A DNA stretch of 64,000 nt from Anthropogastromicrobium aceti (GTDB taxonomy: Bacteria > Bacillota > Clostridia > Lachnospirales > Lachnospiraceae): the NCBI RefSeq assembly GCF_025567095.1, contig NZ_JAOQJH010000001.1; one strand, given 5' to 3'. Below, in pieces: positions 9,958 to 19,239 of this stretch (its first letter is position 1; every line of letters starts with the position of its first letter). A program made the translations under genes and the position numbers. A model generated the notes under the pieces. That model was not told the origin of the DNA. It saw only the letters and a program-made list of their open reading frames with translations, and searched no databases.

Positions 9958-11571
9958 ATGAAATTAACATTTAATGGAGCTGCTCATGAAGTGACAGGAA
10001 GCTGTCATTGTCTGGAGGCATGTAATAAGAAGATTATTGTTGATTGTGGCATGGAGCAGGGACGTGATATTTATGTGAATGAAGAACTGCCGTTTCCAAT
10101 TTCCCAGATTGATTATGTTTTTCTGACGCATGCGCATATTGATCACTCTGGAATGCTGCCGTATCTTTATAAAAATGGTTTTCGTGGAAGTATTTTTGCA
10201 ACAAAGGCAACGACGCAGCTATGTCGAATCATGTTGAAGGATAGCGCTCATATTCAGGAGTCTGAAGCAGAGTGGAAAAACAGAAAAAATAAGAGAAGTG
10301 ATGCAGAGCCGGTGGTTCCTGTCTATACTATTGAGGATGCAGAAAATGTGCTGACATATTTTGTTCCATGTGAATATGAAAAAAAGATTGATATTGCACC
10401 AGGCATTCAAATCAGGATGAGAGATGTTGGCCATTTGCTTGGCTCAGCGTCTATTGAGGTATGGTTGACAGAAGCAGGACATACAAAGAAAATTGTGTTC
10501 TCCGGTGATATTGGAAATACGAATCAGCCATTGATTAAAGATCCATTATATGTGGACGATGCCGATTATGTTGTTATGGAATCAACGTATGGAAATAGAA
10601 GTCATGATCAGGGCATTTCTCTTTTAGACTGTAAAAGTGAGCTAAAGCAAATTTTAAAGGAGACACTTGCTGCCGGCGGAAATTTAGTGATCCCTTGTTT
10701 TGCAGTTGGACGTACACAGGAAATATTATATTTTTTAAGACAGCTTAAGGTAGATCATGAACTGCCAGAATTTGAACATACAGAAGTCTTTGTGGATAGT
10801 CCGCTTGCTGTGGAGGCTACAAATATTTTTATGACGAATACACAGGAATGCTTTGATGAGGAAGCCATGGCACTTGTGCGTCAGGGAATTAATCCGATTC
10901 GTTTTCCGGGACTTCGACTGTCCGTCAGCGTAGAGGAATCACGTGCTATCAATGAAGATCCAAAACCCAAGGTCATTCTCTCAGCATCTGGCATGTGCGA
11001 TGCCGGACGAATCCGTCATCATTTAAAACATAATCTTTGGCGACCAGAATGCACCATTTTATTTGCTGGTTATCAGGCAGAGGGAAGCCTTGGCTGCGTG
11101 CTGTTAGGCGGTGCAAAAAATATAAGACTTTTTGGAGAAGAAATTTGTGTAAAGGCACGAATTGCACGCATGACGGGAATAAGCGGTCACGCAGACAGAG
11201 AAGGACTTGTGCGCTGGGTAAGCCATATTGCACCTAAGCCAACACATGTATTTGTTGTTCATGGAGAGGATACTGTCACAGATTCATTTGCATCTCTTTT
11301 GACAACTACCTATGGGATTAATGCAACGGCACCATACACAGGAGAATCGTGGGATTTGCTGTCAGATCAAAAAATTCGTGAAGGAACAAGAGAGTATGTT
11401 AAGAAGGATTATCAGCCAAGAGAAGGCCGGATGAGTGATGTATATCGAAAACTGTTTGATGTAGCACAGCAGCTTCTTGCTATTGTAAAAAAATACAGAG
11501 AAGGTGCCAATAAAGATATTCGCCGTTTCACAGAAGATATTGAAAAGTTGTGCAGACGTTGGGATAAATAA
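9958..11571 (+). CDS. MBL-fold beta-CASP hydrolase, RNase-like
   Basis: A 537-residue metallo-beta-lactamase-fold protein of the beta-CASP branch (CPSF73/RNase-type). The zinc motif HAHIDH lies at residues 58-63. Further conserved features are FSGDIGN, ESTYGNR, the beta-CASP segment ILSASGMCDAGRI, ISGHADREGL and a C-terminal VVHGEDT motif. Homologues in bacteria are annotated as RNA-metabolising hydrolases, but this one is too divergent from RNase J to name. AAGGAGG lies eight bases before the ATG. It stands alone between the AraC gene and the valS T-box. Confidence 0.88.
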   Translation: MKLTFNGAAHEVTGSCHCLEACNKKIIVDCGMEQGRDIYVNEELPFPISQIDYVFLTHAHIDHSGMLPYLYKNGFRGSIFATKATTQLCRIMLKDSAHIQESEAEWKNRKNKRSDAEPVVPVYTIEDAENVLTYFVPCEYEKKIDIAPGIQIRMRDVGHLLGSASIEVWLTEAGHTKKIVFSGDIGNTNQPLIKDPLYVDDADYVVMESTYGNRSHDQGISLLDCKSELKQILKETLAAGGNLVIPCFAVGRTQEILYFLRQLKVDHELPEFEHTEVFVDSPLAVEATNIFMTNTQECFDEEAMALVRQGINPIRFPGLRLSVSVEESRAINEDPKPKVILSASGMCDAGRIRHHLKHNLWRPECTILFAGYQAEGSLGCVLLGGAKNIRLFGEEICVKARIARMTGISGHADREGLVRWVSHIAPKPTHVFVVHGEDTVTDSFASLLTTTYGINATAPYTGESWDLLSDQKIREGTREYVKKDYQPREGRMSDVYRKLFDVAQQLLAIVKKYREGANKDIRRFTEDIEKLCRRWDK

Positions 11572-11585
11572 AAATAATAAAAAGC

Positions 11586-11613
11586 TTGACATTGCATATT
11601 TTTGTGATATACT
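11586..11613 (+). promoter_or_regulatory. Promoter of T-box/valS transcript
   Basis: TTGACA, 16-bp spacer, TATACT. The predicted transcript start near 11620 falls just before the T-box leader. Confidence 0.75.
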
Positions 11614-11619
11614 GTGCGT

Positions 11620-11930
11620 AACAATTACAGACAAAAAGCATTGACGAGGAGGAGTACATGCAGTTTCCGGATGGACAGAGAGAAATTGGTTGGTGAAAAA
11701 TTTCGTGAAGGACGCATGGAAGTAGCCTTTGAGCTTTGGATCGAACAGGTATATTTTTACAGCTTTAGTAGACTCCAACGGAGATTCTCACCGTTATAAG
11801 GGAAGCAATATCGGAATTAAAAATAAATTCCCGTATTGTATTGAGTGCAGAAGTATTTCTGAATCTAGGTGGTACCACGGACATGTATGTTCGCCCTGGG
11901 CGTTTGGCTCAGGGCGTTTTTTTTGTCTGC
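11620..11930 (+). promoter_or_regulatory. T-box leader, probably valine-specific
   Basis: A roughly 310-nt T-box leader. The conserved T-box core TAGGTGGTACCACGG is at 11866-11880, with the UGGU bulge that would pair with an uncharged tRNA 3' end whose discriminator base is A, as in tRNA-Val. Stem I features AGAGAG and GGTTGGTGAAA are visible at about 11670-11700. A candidate GTA (valine) specifier is at 11722-11724. The leader ends in a terminator and is followed by valS, so uncharged tRNA-Val should raise expression. The specifier assignment rests on position and downstream gene. Confidence 0.9.
11892..11924 (+). terminator. T-box regulatory terminator
   Basis: CGCCCTGGGC pairs with GCTCAGGGCG (one mismatch), followed by eight T residues. 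It lies directly after the T-box core, as the competing terminator of this riboswitch class should. Confidence 0.88.
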
Positions 11931-11964
11931 GTTGGATAATCTTTATATTCAGGAGGAATCTGTA

Positions 11965-14337
11965 ATGGAAAAAAAGTATGATTTTCAAAAGGCAGAGAAA
12001 GCATTGGAGAAAATGTGGCAGGAGAATGAGATCTATCGCTATCAGAATGGAAAAGAGAGAAAAATCTTTTCAATTGATACGCCGCCGCCGACTGTAAGCG
12101 GAAAGCTTCATATTGGTCATGTATTTTCCTATACACAGGCAGAGATGATTGCGCGTTTTAAGAGGATGCAGGGATACGATGTATTTTATCCATTTGGTTT
12201 TGATGATAATGGACTGCCGACAGAGCGCTTAGTTGAGCGCGATGAAAAAATTCGGGCAAATCAGATGCCTCGAAGTGAATTTCGGGCAAAGTGTATGAAA
12301 ACGATAGGAACTTACGAGGGCGAGTTTAAAGAACTGTGGAGTCGTCTGGGTTTTAGTGTAGACTGGAATTTGCAGTATCAGACAGTATCAGATCGGGCAC
12401 AAAGAATTTCACAGCGCTCTTTTATTGAGCTGGCAAAGAAGAAAAAAGCCTACATGAAGACATCTCCAGTACTGTGGTGTACTGAATGCCAAACTTCAAT
12501 TGCACAGGCTGAGCTTGAGACAAAAGAGTGTGAGACGGTATTTAACTATTTGAATTTTACTACACCTATTGGCAATCTCTTGATTGCGACAACAAGACCA
12601 GAACTGCTTGCTGGATGCGCCTGCATTTTTGTTCATCCAGATGATACGCGATATAAGAAGTTTATCGGTCAGAAAGCAATAGTTCCGTTATATGATTTTG
12701 AAATTCCAATTCTTGCAGATGATACTGTAGCGATGGACAAGGGAACAGGCGTAGTTATGTGTGCATCATTTGGTGATTCAGCCGACGTTGAGTGGTATCA
12801 GAAGCATAAGTTAACATCTAAGGAAGTGATTCTTGCAGATGGAACAATCAGCGAGAAGATTGATTTTATAGGGAAAATGACTGTAAAAAAGGCCAGAGCG
12901 TATATCATTGAATTACTAAAGAAGCAAAATCTTTTGGTAAAACAAGAGACGATTCGCCATATGGTTGCTGTTCATGAGCGCTGTCAGCATGAGGTTGAGT
13001 TCATTATGTCAAAACAGTGGTATATTGATGTTCTCTCAGAGAAGGATCGTTTTTTAAAGGCAGCGGATGAGATTCGATGGCATCCAGAGCATATGAAGAA
13101 CCGCTATAAAATTTGGGTTGAAAACTTAAAGTGGGATTGGTGTATTTCAAGACAGCGTTATTTTGGTGTTCCATTTCCAGTATGGTACTGCAAAAAGTGT
13201 GGCAAACCGATTTTTGCAGAGGAGAGCCAACTGCCAGTAAATCCGCTTGAGCAGAGTCCATTAAAAGCATGTACGTGCGGCTGTAATGAGTTTATTCCAG
13301 AGACGGCTGTGTTTGATACATGGGCAACATCGTCAGTAACACCATTAATCAATGCACACTATAAAGAGACTGACGACATTTCAGATGAGATTTTTCCAAT
13401 GGGAATGCGAAGTCAGGCACACGAGATCATTCGTACATGGGCATTCTATACTATCGTAAAGAGTCTGTATCATACAGGACAGGTTCCGTGGAAAGATATA
13501 ATGATTAGTGGTTTTGTCTTGGCAAAGCCGGGAGAAAAAATTAGCAAGTCAAAAAATAATGCGTCCAATTCACCGATGATGCTGATAGAAAAACATTCTG
13601 CGGATGCGATGCGCTACTGGGCGGCAAACAGCAAGCTAGGAACAGATACATTTTTCAGCGAGGAAGAACTAAAAATTTCAAAACGTTTTTTAAATAAGCT
13701 GTACAATGCATCTAAATTTGTAATTCTTCAGTTGAATGAGTTTACACCAGAGAATGCGATGAAGGAAGAAAAAATGCTTCCGATAGATCGCTGGATCATG
13801 GAACGCGTAAATGAGACAACGATTCGCGCAGCACAGCTTCTAAACGAATTTGAGATCGGACAGGCACGCCATGAAATTGATGAGCTTTTTTGGAGCGATT
13901 TCTGCGATTTTTATATTGAAATTGCAAAAGAACGCCTTTATCAGCCACAAAAGCATGGAGAAGAAAATTGCAGATCTGGTCAGACTGCGCTGTATTACAG
14001 TCTTCTTGGAATCCTTAAGCTGTATGCGATTTATACACCGTATATGACAGACTATATCTTTCAGGAATATTATCGTCAATACGAAAAAGAGATTTCGCTG
14101 CATCAGACTATTTGGCAAACGAAAACGACACAGACAGAGTATCTTGAATTTGGCGAACATGTAAAGGCAACACTGACACAGGTAAGAAAAGATAAGACGC
14201 AAAAACAGATGTCGATGAAAGATCCTATTGAAAAGCTGACGATTACATGCCCAAAAGCGTACCGGGAATTTTATCAGAAGACACTTGGTGATCTTTATGC
14301 CTGCACGGCAGCAGAGAAGATTATGATTCGAAGTTAA
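11965..14337 (+). CDS. valS: Valyl-tRNA synthetase, archaeal-type
   Basis: A 790-residue class I synthetase that charges tRNA-Val. The HIGH motif is in SGKLHIGHVFSYTQAEM and the KMSKS motif appears as KISKS. The segments FDDNGLPTERLVE and RSQAHEIIRTWAFYTI resemble archaeal (and rickettsial) ValS rather than the usual bacterial form, which has DHAGIAT-like sequence and a C-terminal coiled coil; no such tail is seen here. The ATG at 11965 has AGGAGG upstream; an earlier in-frame start lies inside the T-box. A canonical bacterial ValS may exist elsewhere in the genome, making this a second copy, but that cannot be seen here. Confidence 0.93.
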   Translation: MEKKYDFQKAEKALEKMWQENEIYRYQNGKERKIFSIDTPPPTVSGKLHIGHVFSYTQAEMIARFKRMQGYDVFYPFGFDDNGLPTERLVERDEKIRANQMPRSEFRAKCMKTIGTYEGEFKELWSRLGFSVDWNLQYQTVSDRAQRISQRSFIELAKKKKAYMKTSPVLWCTECQTSIAQAELETKECETVFNYLNFTTPIGNLLIATTRPELLAGCACIFVHPDDTRYKKFIGQKAIVPLYDFEIPILADDTVAMDKGTGVVMCASFGDSADVEWYQKHKLTSKEVILADGTISEKIDFIGKMTVKKARAYIIELLKKQNLLVKQETIRHMVAVHERCQHEVEFIMSKQWYIDVLSEKDRFLKAADEIRWHPEHMKNRYKIWVENLKWDWCISRQRYFGVPFPVWYCKKCGKPIFAEESQLPVNPLEQSPLKACTCGCNEFIPETAVFDTWATSSVTPLINAHYKETDDISDEIFPMGMRSQAHEIIRTWAFYTIVKSLYHTGQVPWKDIMISGFVLAKPGEKISKSKNNASNSPMMLIEKHSADAMRYWAANSKLGTDTFFSEEELKISKRFLNKLYNASKFVILQLNEFTPENAMKEEKMLPIDRWIMERVNETTIRAAQLLNEFEIGQARHEIDELFWSDFCDFYIEIAKERLYQPQKHGEENCRSGQTALYYSLLGILKLYAIYTPYMTDYIFQEYYRQYEKEISLHQTIWQTKTTQTEYLEFGEHVKATLTQVRKDKTQKQMSMKDPIEKLTITCPKAYREFYQKTLGDLYACTAAEKIMIRS

Positions 14338-14349
14338 CAATATTTGCAC

Positions 14350-14378
14350 TTGTCACATTTTTGCTGTTATGCTAAAAT
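14350..14378 (+). promoter_or_regulatory. Promoter of histidine phosphatase gene
   Basis: TTGTCA, 17-bp spacer, TAAAAT, located between valS and the phosphatase gene. The start codon is about 65 bases downstream. Confidence 0.5.
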
Positions 14379-14442
14379 CATGGTGAAAATAAGTGGAAAT
14401 TAAGTGAAAATTGAAACTATTAAATATAGAAAGGAAAGAAAA

Positions 14443-15180
14443 ATGAGACTTATTATTGTTCGCCATGGCGATCCAAATTATGAGATTGACTCTTTGACAG
14501 AAAAGGGATGGAGAGAAGCAGAATTTCTTTCTGTTCGCATGGAAAAACAGCTGCAGAAGGAACATACCTATATTTATACATCACCGCTTGGCCGTGCAAA
14601 GGATACAGCATCCTTGACCTTAAAGAAGCTTGGTATGACAGCGACTGAGTTTAAGTGGCTTCGTGAGTTCGAGGCACCGGCGATTGATGAGGATACTGGT
14701 ACTTATAAGGTTTGTTGGGATTTGCTTCCTGCTCGTTGGACAAGTGAGCCAGCATATTATGATAAGGATCAGTGGATGAACACACCATTTATGAAAAAGG
14801 CAAAGGCAGATACTGAATCAGCATGGGTGTATGATGGTCTGGATTCACTGTTAAAAAAGCATGGATATACAAGAGAGAATGGCTATTATCGTGCAGAGCA
14901 TGCAAACAGAGATACGATTGTGCTGTTTTGCCATTTAGGTGTAGAGTGCGTGATGCTTGGTCATCTGCTTGGAATATCACCAGTTGTTCTTTGGCATGGG
15001 ACAGCAGCGGCACCGTCTTCTGTGACAACATTGTACACAGAGGAGAGAAGAGAAGGTATTGCAAGCTTTCGTATGCAGTCCTTTGGAGATCTGTCTCATT
15101 TATATGCAGCAGATGAGCCGGCATCCTTTGCAGCACGATTTTGTGAAACATATGATAATATGGAAGAAAGACATGATTGA
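14443..15180 (+). CDS. Histidine phosphatase family protein
   Basis: A 245-residue member of the phosphoglycerate-mutase-like histidine phosphatase superfamily. The catalytic motif RHGDP is at the N terminus (residues 7-11), a second arginine follows in SPLGRAKDTA, and the second histidine is in VLFCHLGVE. It probably removes phosphate from a small molecule or protein; the substrate is unknown. The ATG at 14443 is chosen because AAAGGAAAG precedes it and the catalytic motif then falls at the usual distance. A strong terminator follows. Confidence 0.88.
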   Translation: MRLIIVRHGDPNYEIDSLTEKGWREAEFLSVRMEKQLQKEHTYIYTSPLGRAKDTASLTLKKLGMTATEFKWLREFEAPAIDEDTGTYKVCWDLLPARWTSEPAYYDKDQWMNTPFMKKAKADTESAWVYDGLDSLLKKHGYTRENGYYRAEHANRDTIVLFCHLGVECVMLGHLLGISPVVLWHGTAAAPSSVTTLYTEERREGIASFRMQSFGDLSHLYAADEPASFAARFCETYDNMEERHD

Positions 15181-15197
15181 TCGTGTACTTTTTTTGA

Positions 15198-15227
15198 CCG
15201 GGGGCAGCAATTTGCCCCCGGTTTTTT
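15198..15227 (+). terminator. Rho-independent terminator
   Basis: CCGGGGGCA pairs with TGCCCCCGG around a short loop and is followed by a T6 tract, 17 bases after the phosphatase stop codon. Confidence 0.92.
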
Positions 15228-15242
15228 ATTATAAAAAGCAGC

Positions 15243-15308
15243 TTGACATTAAAAAAACAACATCGTATAATTACCAATGGTAATTAAAATAATTATCGGC
15301 GGTAATTA
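15243..15308 (+). promoter_or_regulatory. marR-MATE promoter with two operator-like palindromes
   Basis: A consensus promoter, TTGACA at 15243-15248 and TATAAT at 15266-15271 with a 17-bp spacer. A 19-bp palindrome TAATTACCAATGGTAATTA (15268-15286) overlaps the -10 box and is perfect except at its centre. A second copy, TAATTATCGGCGGTAATTA (15290-15308), lies 22 bp further, about two helical turns. This layout suggests autorepression by the MarR protein encoded just downstream. Confidence 0.75.
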
Positions 15309-15355
15309 TATAGAAGATTACTATAATTGACCACCAAAACAAGAAAGGAGAAAAC

Positions 15356-15805
15356 ATGGATTCTGAGAAAATAAAACGGATGCTTGATGCCTGCTATATG
15401 GCAAAAAGAATCAGAGAACTGCTTCCAAAGCTTCCAGATGGTGTTAGTCCGGCATATATCCAATATCTTGATGTTATTCATACGCTGCAGAAAACAAAAG
15501 AGTATGTGAAGGTATCTGATATTAGTTATGCGTTAAATCTTCCAAGACCAGGTGTCACGAGAACAGTCAAAGCTATGGAAGAGAAGGGATATCTCAAGAA
15601 GATTTCTTCAGACGAAGACGGGAGAGTTACGTATATTGCGATTACAAAAAGTGGAGAAGAATTGTCTGATAAGTACGACAGAAACTATTACAGCAGACTG
15701 GCTCCGTATCTGGACATGATTTCTGATGAGGAAGCAGATTGTATGATTCAGACAATAAAGAAATTTTATCAGGTCATGAGCGAAAGGAGAGTTGACATTG
15801 AGTAG
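15356..15805 (+). CDS. MarR-family transcriptional regulator
   Basis: A 149-residue winged-helix repressor. The recognition region is at about residues 50-75 (VSDISYALNLPRPGVTRTVKAM), followed by the beta wing with DEDGRVTYIAIT. It probably represses its own operon, which ends with a MATE efflux pump: two 19-bp palindromes cover the promoter. AAAGGAG lies before the ATG. The 3' end overlaps the pump's start by eight bases, so the two are translationally coupled. Confidence 0.93.
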   Translation: MDSEKIKRMLDACYMAKRIRELLPKLPDGVSPAYIQYLDVIHTLQKTKEYVKVSDISYALNLPRPGVTRTVKAMEEKGYLKKISSDEDGRVTYIAITKSGEELSDKYDRNYYSRLAPYLDMISDEEADCMIQTIKKFYQVMSERRVDIE

Positions 15806-17150
15806 AGAAAAAGTAAATGATAAGGCAGATTTCACGCAAGGCAGCATACTTGGAAAATTAATTCCATTTATGATTCCGATTCTTGGTGCACTTGTGCTGC
15901 AGGCAGCATATGGTGCAGTTGATCTTCTTGTGGTGGGAAGATTTGGAACGACATCTGGTCTTTCAGCAGTATCTACAGGCAGTCAGGTATTAAATCTTGT
16001 AACATTTGTGATAACACAGTTCGCAATGGGTATTACTGTTTTGATTGCAAGATATATTGGCGAGAAGAGGACACAGTCAATTGGTGCACTGATTGGCGGT
16101 TCTGTAGTTGTATTTGCGGTAATGTCAGCAGTGCTGTTTGTTATAATGATCGTGTTTTCGCGTCCGATTGCTGTATTGATGCAGGCACCAGAGGAAGCAG
16201 TAAGTCTGACATCTGTTTATGTAAAGATATGCGGAAGCGGTATTTTCTTTATTGTTGCTTATAATGTTCTTTCTGCTATTTTTAGAGGACTTGGAGACAG
16301 TAAGTCACCATTGATATTTGTTGCAGTTGCATGTGTTATCAATATTGCAGGAGATTTAATATTAGTAGCAGGGTTTCGTATGGATGCAGCAGGTGCAGCG
16401 ATTGCGACTGTAGTAGCACAGGCTGTAAGTGTTGTGTTTGCATTATGGATGCTGATGAAAAAGAAGCTTCCATTTAAAATCACAAAAGCTGATTTTAAGG
16501 TTAATAGCCACTGCAAGCGTGCACTGAAAATTGGTCTTCCATTAGCACTTCAGGAATGCTTGACTCAGATTTCATTCCTTGCACTTTGTGCATTTGTCAA
16601 TCGTCTGGGATTAGAGGCTTCATCTGGATATGGTGTTGCGTGTAAAATTGTAAATTTTGCGATGTTGATTCCAAGTTCCTTAATGCAGTCAATGGCATCA
16701 TTTGTATCACAAAACGTTGGAGCAGGAAGCGAAAAAAGAGCTAAAAACGCGATGTTTACTGGAATTGGTGTAGGTGTTTTGATTGGAGTGGTTGTGTTTG
16801 CCCTTGTTCTTTTTAAGGGGGATTTTTTGACAGGAATATTTACAACAGACGCCGATGTTATACAAAAAGGATATGATTATCTTAAAGGTTTTGCACTGGA
16901 GACAATTGTTACCGCTATATTATTTAGTATGATTGGTTATTTTAACGGACACGATCAGACTATGTGGGTAATGGCACAGGGACTGGTCCAGACATTGCTT
17001 ATTCGTCTTCCATTAGCATATTACATGAGTATTCAGCCAAATGCAAGTCTTACAAATATAGGATTTGCAGCACCGGTGGCAACAATTTTTGGAATTGTCT
17101 TAAATATAGGATTCTTTGTGTGGATGAATAAAGCCAGAAAGTGTATTTAA
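15798..17150 (+). CDS. MATE-family multidrug efflux transporter
   Basis: A 450-residue integral membrane protein with about 12 hydrophobic segments in two MatE repeats, starting PFMIPILGALVLQAAYGAVD. MATE pumps expel cationic compounds by sodium or proton antiport across the cytoplasmic membrane. The TTG at 15798 is preferred: AGGAG lies eight bases upstream, whereas the earlier TTG at 15792 is too close to it. The gene overlaps marR by eight bases. The MarR ligand is therefore likely to be a pump substrate, which is inference. Confidence 0.93.
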   Translation: MSREKVNDKADFTQGSILGKLIPFMIPILGALVLQAAYGAVDLLVVGRFGTTSGLSAVSTGSQVLNLVTFVITQFAMGITVLIARYIGEKRTQSIGALIGGSVVVFAVMSAVLFVIMIVFSRPIAVLMQAPEEAVSLTSVYVKICGSGIFFIVAYNVLSAIFRGLGDSKSPLIFVAVACVINIAGDLILVAGFRMDAAGAAIATVVAQAVSVVFALWMLMKKKLPFKITKADFKVNSHCKRALKIGLPLALQECLTQISFLALCAFVNRLGLEASSGYGVACKIVNFAMLIPSSLMQSMASFVSQNVGAGSEKRAKNAMFTGIGVGVLIGVVVFALVLFKGDFLTGIFTTDADVIQKGYDYLKGFALETIVTAILFSMIGYFNGHDQTMWVMAQGLVQTLLIRLPLAYYMSIQPNASLTNIGFAAPVATIFGIVLNIGFFVWMNKARKCI

Positions 17151-17247
17151 AAAAGAACATAGTGCAGTATGCTTGACAAAAAAAAATTTTTTAAGTAAGC
17201 TAGAAAAGCATGAAAGATGCAAAAAAGTTACATAAAGTATACGCAGG

Positions 17248-17271
17248 AAAGTGCCAATGCGGGCGCTTTTT
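17248..17271 (+). promoter_or_regulatory. Terminator-like hairpin ahead of yhcH-type gene
   Basis: AAAGTGCC pairs with GGCGCTTT (one G-U pair) around a 6-nt loop and ends in five T residues, 15 bases before the chosen start codon. It could be a weak terminator for the MATE operon or an attenuator. Confidence 0.35.
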
Positions 17272-17286
17272 GGGAAGGAATATGAA

Positions 17287-17700
17287 ATGACAATCGAAGA
17301 AGCAGTTTGCTACTTAAAAAAGCAGGATTTAGCAGCACTTGAAGTTGGTACCTACCAGGTAAATGATGATTTTTATTTTATGATTCAGGAGTATGAGACA
17401 AAGCCGGCAGAGAATTGCCGTCTGGAGACTCATAATTGTTATGCAGATATTCAGTGGATCATTTCCGGTGAGGAGGAGATCGACACTGTAAGCAGAACTT
17501 GTTTAGAGACAGATGAGGAATATGATGAAAAGCGTGATGTTGCATTCTGGAAGGAGCCAGAAGAAATGTGTCAGTCCATTCTGACAACAGGTTCTTACGC
17601 AGTACTTCCTCCGAGCATTGCTCATAAGCCGCAGATGCGTGCTGGAAAAGAAGCTTGTCACGTAAAGAAGTGCGTAGCAAAAGTTAAATGGCAGGCTTAA
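17287..17700 (+). CDS. YhcH/YjgK/YiaL (DUF386) family protein
   Basis: A 137-residue cupin-fold protein of the DUF386/EbgC family. Typical features are a histidine-rich LETHNCYADIQWIISGEEEI stretch and PPSIAHKPQM near the C terminus, which provide likely metal ligands. Family members are tied to sugar or sialic-acid metabolism, but the activity of most is unproven. The ATG at 17287 is preferred because AAGGA lies upstream; an alternative GTG at 17251 falls inside a hairpin. The CoA-transferase gene begins three bases after its stop, so they form an operon, an unusual partnership. Confidence 0.85.
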   Translation: MTIEEAVCYLKKQDLAALEVGTYQVNDDFYFMIQEYETKPAENCRLETHNCYADIQWIISGEEEIDTVSRTCLETDEEYDEKRDVAFWKEPEEMCQSILTTGSYAVLPPSIAHKPQMRAGKEACHVKKCVAKVKWQA

Positions 17701-17703
17701 TCT

Positions 17704-19221
17704 ATGTATGAGATTATGACATCAGATGAAGCAATCCGTTTGATTCGGGATGGAGACTGTATATGTGTTAATTCCTTTGTGGGAATTGAAAATCCAGTGG
17801 AGCTGCATGAGGCACTTTATCGCCGCTATCAGAAAATGCAGTCACCTACCCATCTGACAATTGTTTCTAGTGCAGGATTTGGCGTGTGGGATACTGAACA
17901 CAATGCTGAAGGATACATTCGTGACGGGGCAGTAGACAGGTTGATTTGTGGTCATTTTGGTGCTATGATGAGCACAAAAAAGCTTGTGTTGGAGGATCGC
18001 TTTGAGGCATACAATTTGCCGCTTGGCTGTATTTCTCATGCGATTCGCGCACAGGCAGGGGGACTTTCAGGTGCACTTTCAAAGGTTGGTCTTGATATAT
18101 TTGTCGATCCGAGAATGGAGGGACCAGGAATCAACCGAGTTTCGATTGACGATTCGCTTGTAAAGCATGTAGAAGTGGATGGTGAGGAGTTTCTTTATTA
18201 TAAGCTTCCGAAAATAACAATTGCGCTGATAAAGGGAACTGCGGCAGACCATAAGGGAAATATTACTTTTGACGATATGTTTATGTCTGGCGATGCACTT
18301 TCCATTTGTCAGGCTGTAAAGGCAAACAGAGGAAAAGTAATTGTCCAGGTGGATAGGCTGGTAGACACGCCGTCACGACCGCGAAATGCTATTATTCCGG
18401 GCTGTCTGGTAGATGCGATTGTAGTTGCAGAGCCACAAGAGCGAAATGAAGCGTATACAGCGCTGACGGGAAGCTTTGAAATTCCATATGAGGAATGGCA
18501 TACCTGGAGTGAGAAGATTGATCAGGCATCAGAAAAGATGCTCAAGGATAATACAATCGGAAAAATCATTGGAAGACGAGCTGCCAAAGAGCTTAGGGTT
18601 GATGATATTGTTAATATTGGAATTGGCATTCCAGAGATGGTTTCACGCTATGCAAGAAAGAGCGGCATGCTCGATATGGTAACACTGACTGTTGAATCAG
18701 GTGGTATTGGCGGTTTTCCAGTTTCTGGTGAGGCGTTTGGCGCGATGATCGGAGCTGCGTCCGTCTACGACATGGCAAACCAGTTTGATCTTTATGACAA
18801 TGGCGGTTTGGATATATGCTTTATGGGTGCACTTGAGGTTGATCAATATGGAAATATTAATGCACACAGAGGTCCAGGTGCATTTGCTGGTATTGGTGGA
18901 TTTGCCAATATAACTGCAAAGACACCAACTGTTGTATTCTGCATGAGCTTTAATGCAAAAGGCTTAACTGTATCACAAAAAAGTGGTGAGATTACTATTG
19001 AAAAAGAAGGATCAGTACCTAAATTTGTAGAGCATGTTAATAGCATAAGCTTTTCGTCAAAGCGTGCAATCGAAAATGGGCAGAAGGTTTTGTATGTGAC
19101 AGAGCGCTGTGTATTTAGACTGACACCTAAGGGACTTAAACTTATTGAGGTGTATCCTGGTATTGACGCGAAGCGTGATATTCTTGACCAGCTTCCGTTT
19201 GAGGTAGAATACAAACAGTAA
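17704..19221 (+). CDS. Acyl-CoA:carboxylate CoA-transferase (fused alpha/beta)
   Basis: A 505-residue family I CoA-transferase with both subunits in one chain, as in propionate/acetate CoA-transferases and YdiF. The likely catalytic glutamate that forms the CoA thioester is in TLTVESGGIGG (about residue 330), and the C-terminal half carries the MGALEVDQYGNIN signature. It moves CoA between short-chain acyl-CoA and a free acid in the cytoplasm, plausibly in butyrate or propionate fermentation. Substrate preference is not readable. It follows the DUF386 gene by three bases and ends at a terminator. Confidence 0.88.
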   Translation: MYEIMTSDEAIRLIRDGDCICVNSFVGIENPVELHEALYRRYQKMQSPTHLTIVSSAGFGVWDTEHNAEGYIRDGAVDRLICGHFGAMMSTKKLVLEDRFEAYNLPLGCISHAIRAQAGGLSGALSKVGLDIFVDPRMEGPGINRVSIDDSLVKHVEVDGEEFLYYKLPKITIALIKGTAADHKGNITFDDMFMSGDALSICQAVKANRGKVIVQVDRLVDTPSRPRNAIIPGCLVDAIVVAEPQERNEAYTALTGSFEIPYEEWHTWSEKIDQASEKMLKDNTIGKIIGRRAAKELRVDDIVNIGIGIPEMVSRYARKSGMLDMVTLTVESGGIGGFPVSGEAFGAMIGAASVYDMANQFDLYDNGGLDICFMGALEVDQYGNINAHRGPGAFAGIGGFANITAKTPTVVFCMSFNAKGLTVSQKSGEITIEKEGSVPKFVEHVNSISFSSKRAIENGQKVLYVTERCVFRLTPKGLKLIEVYPGIDAKRDILDQLPFEVEYKQ

Positions 19222-19239
19222 AAACATATATTTTACAAG

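Noticed and set aside
13840..14349. 169-codon minus-strand open frame inside valS
   Set aside because: Antisense shadow of a well-supported synthetase gene.
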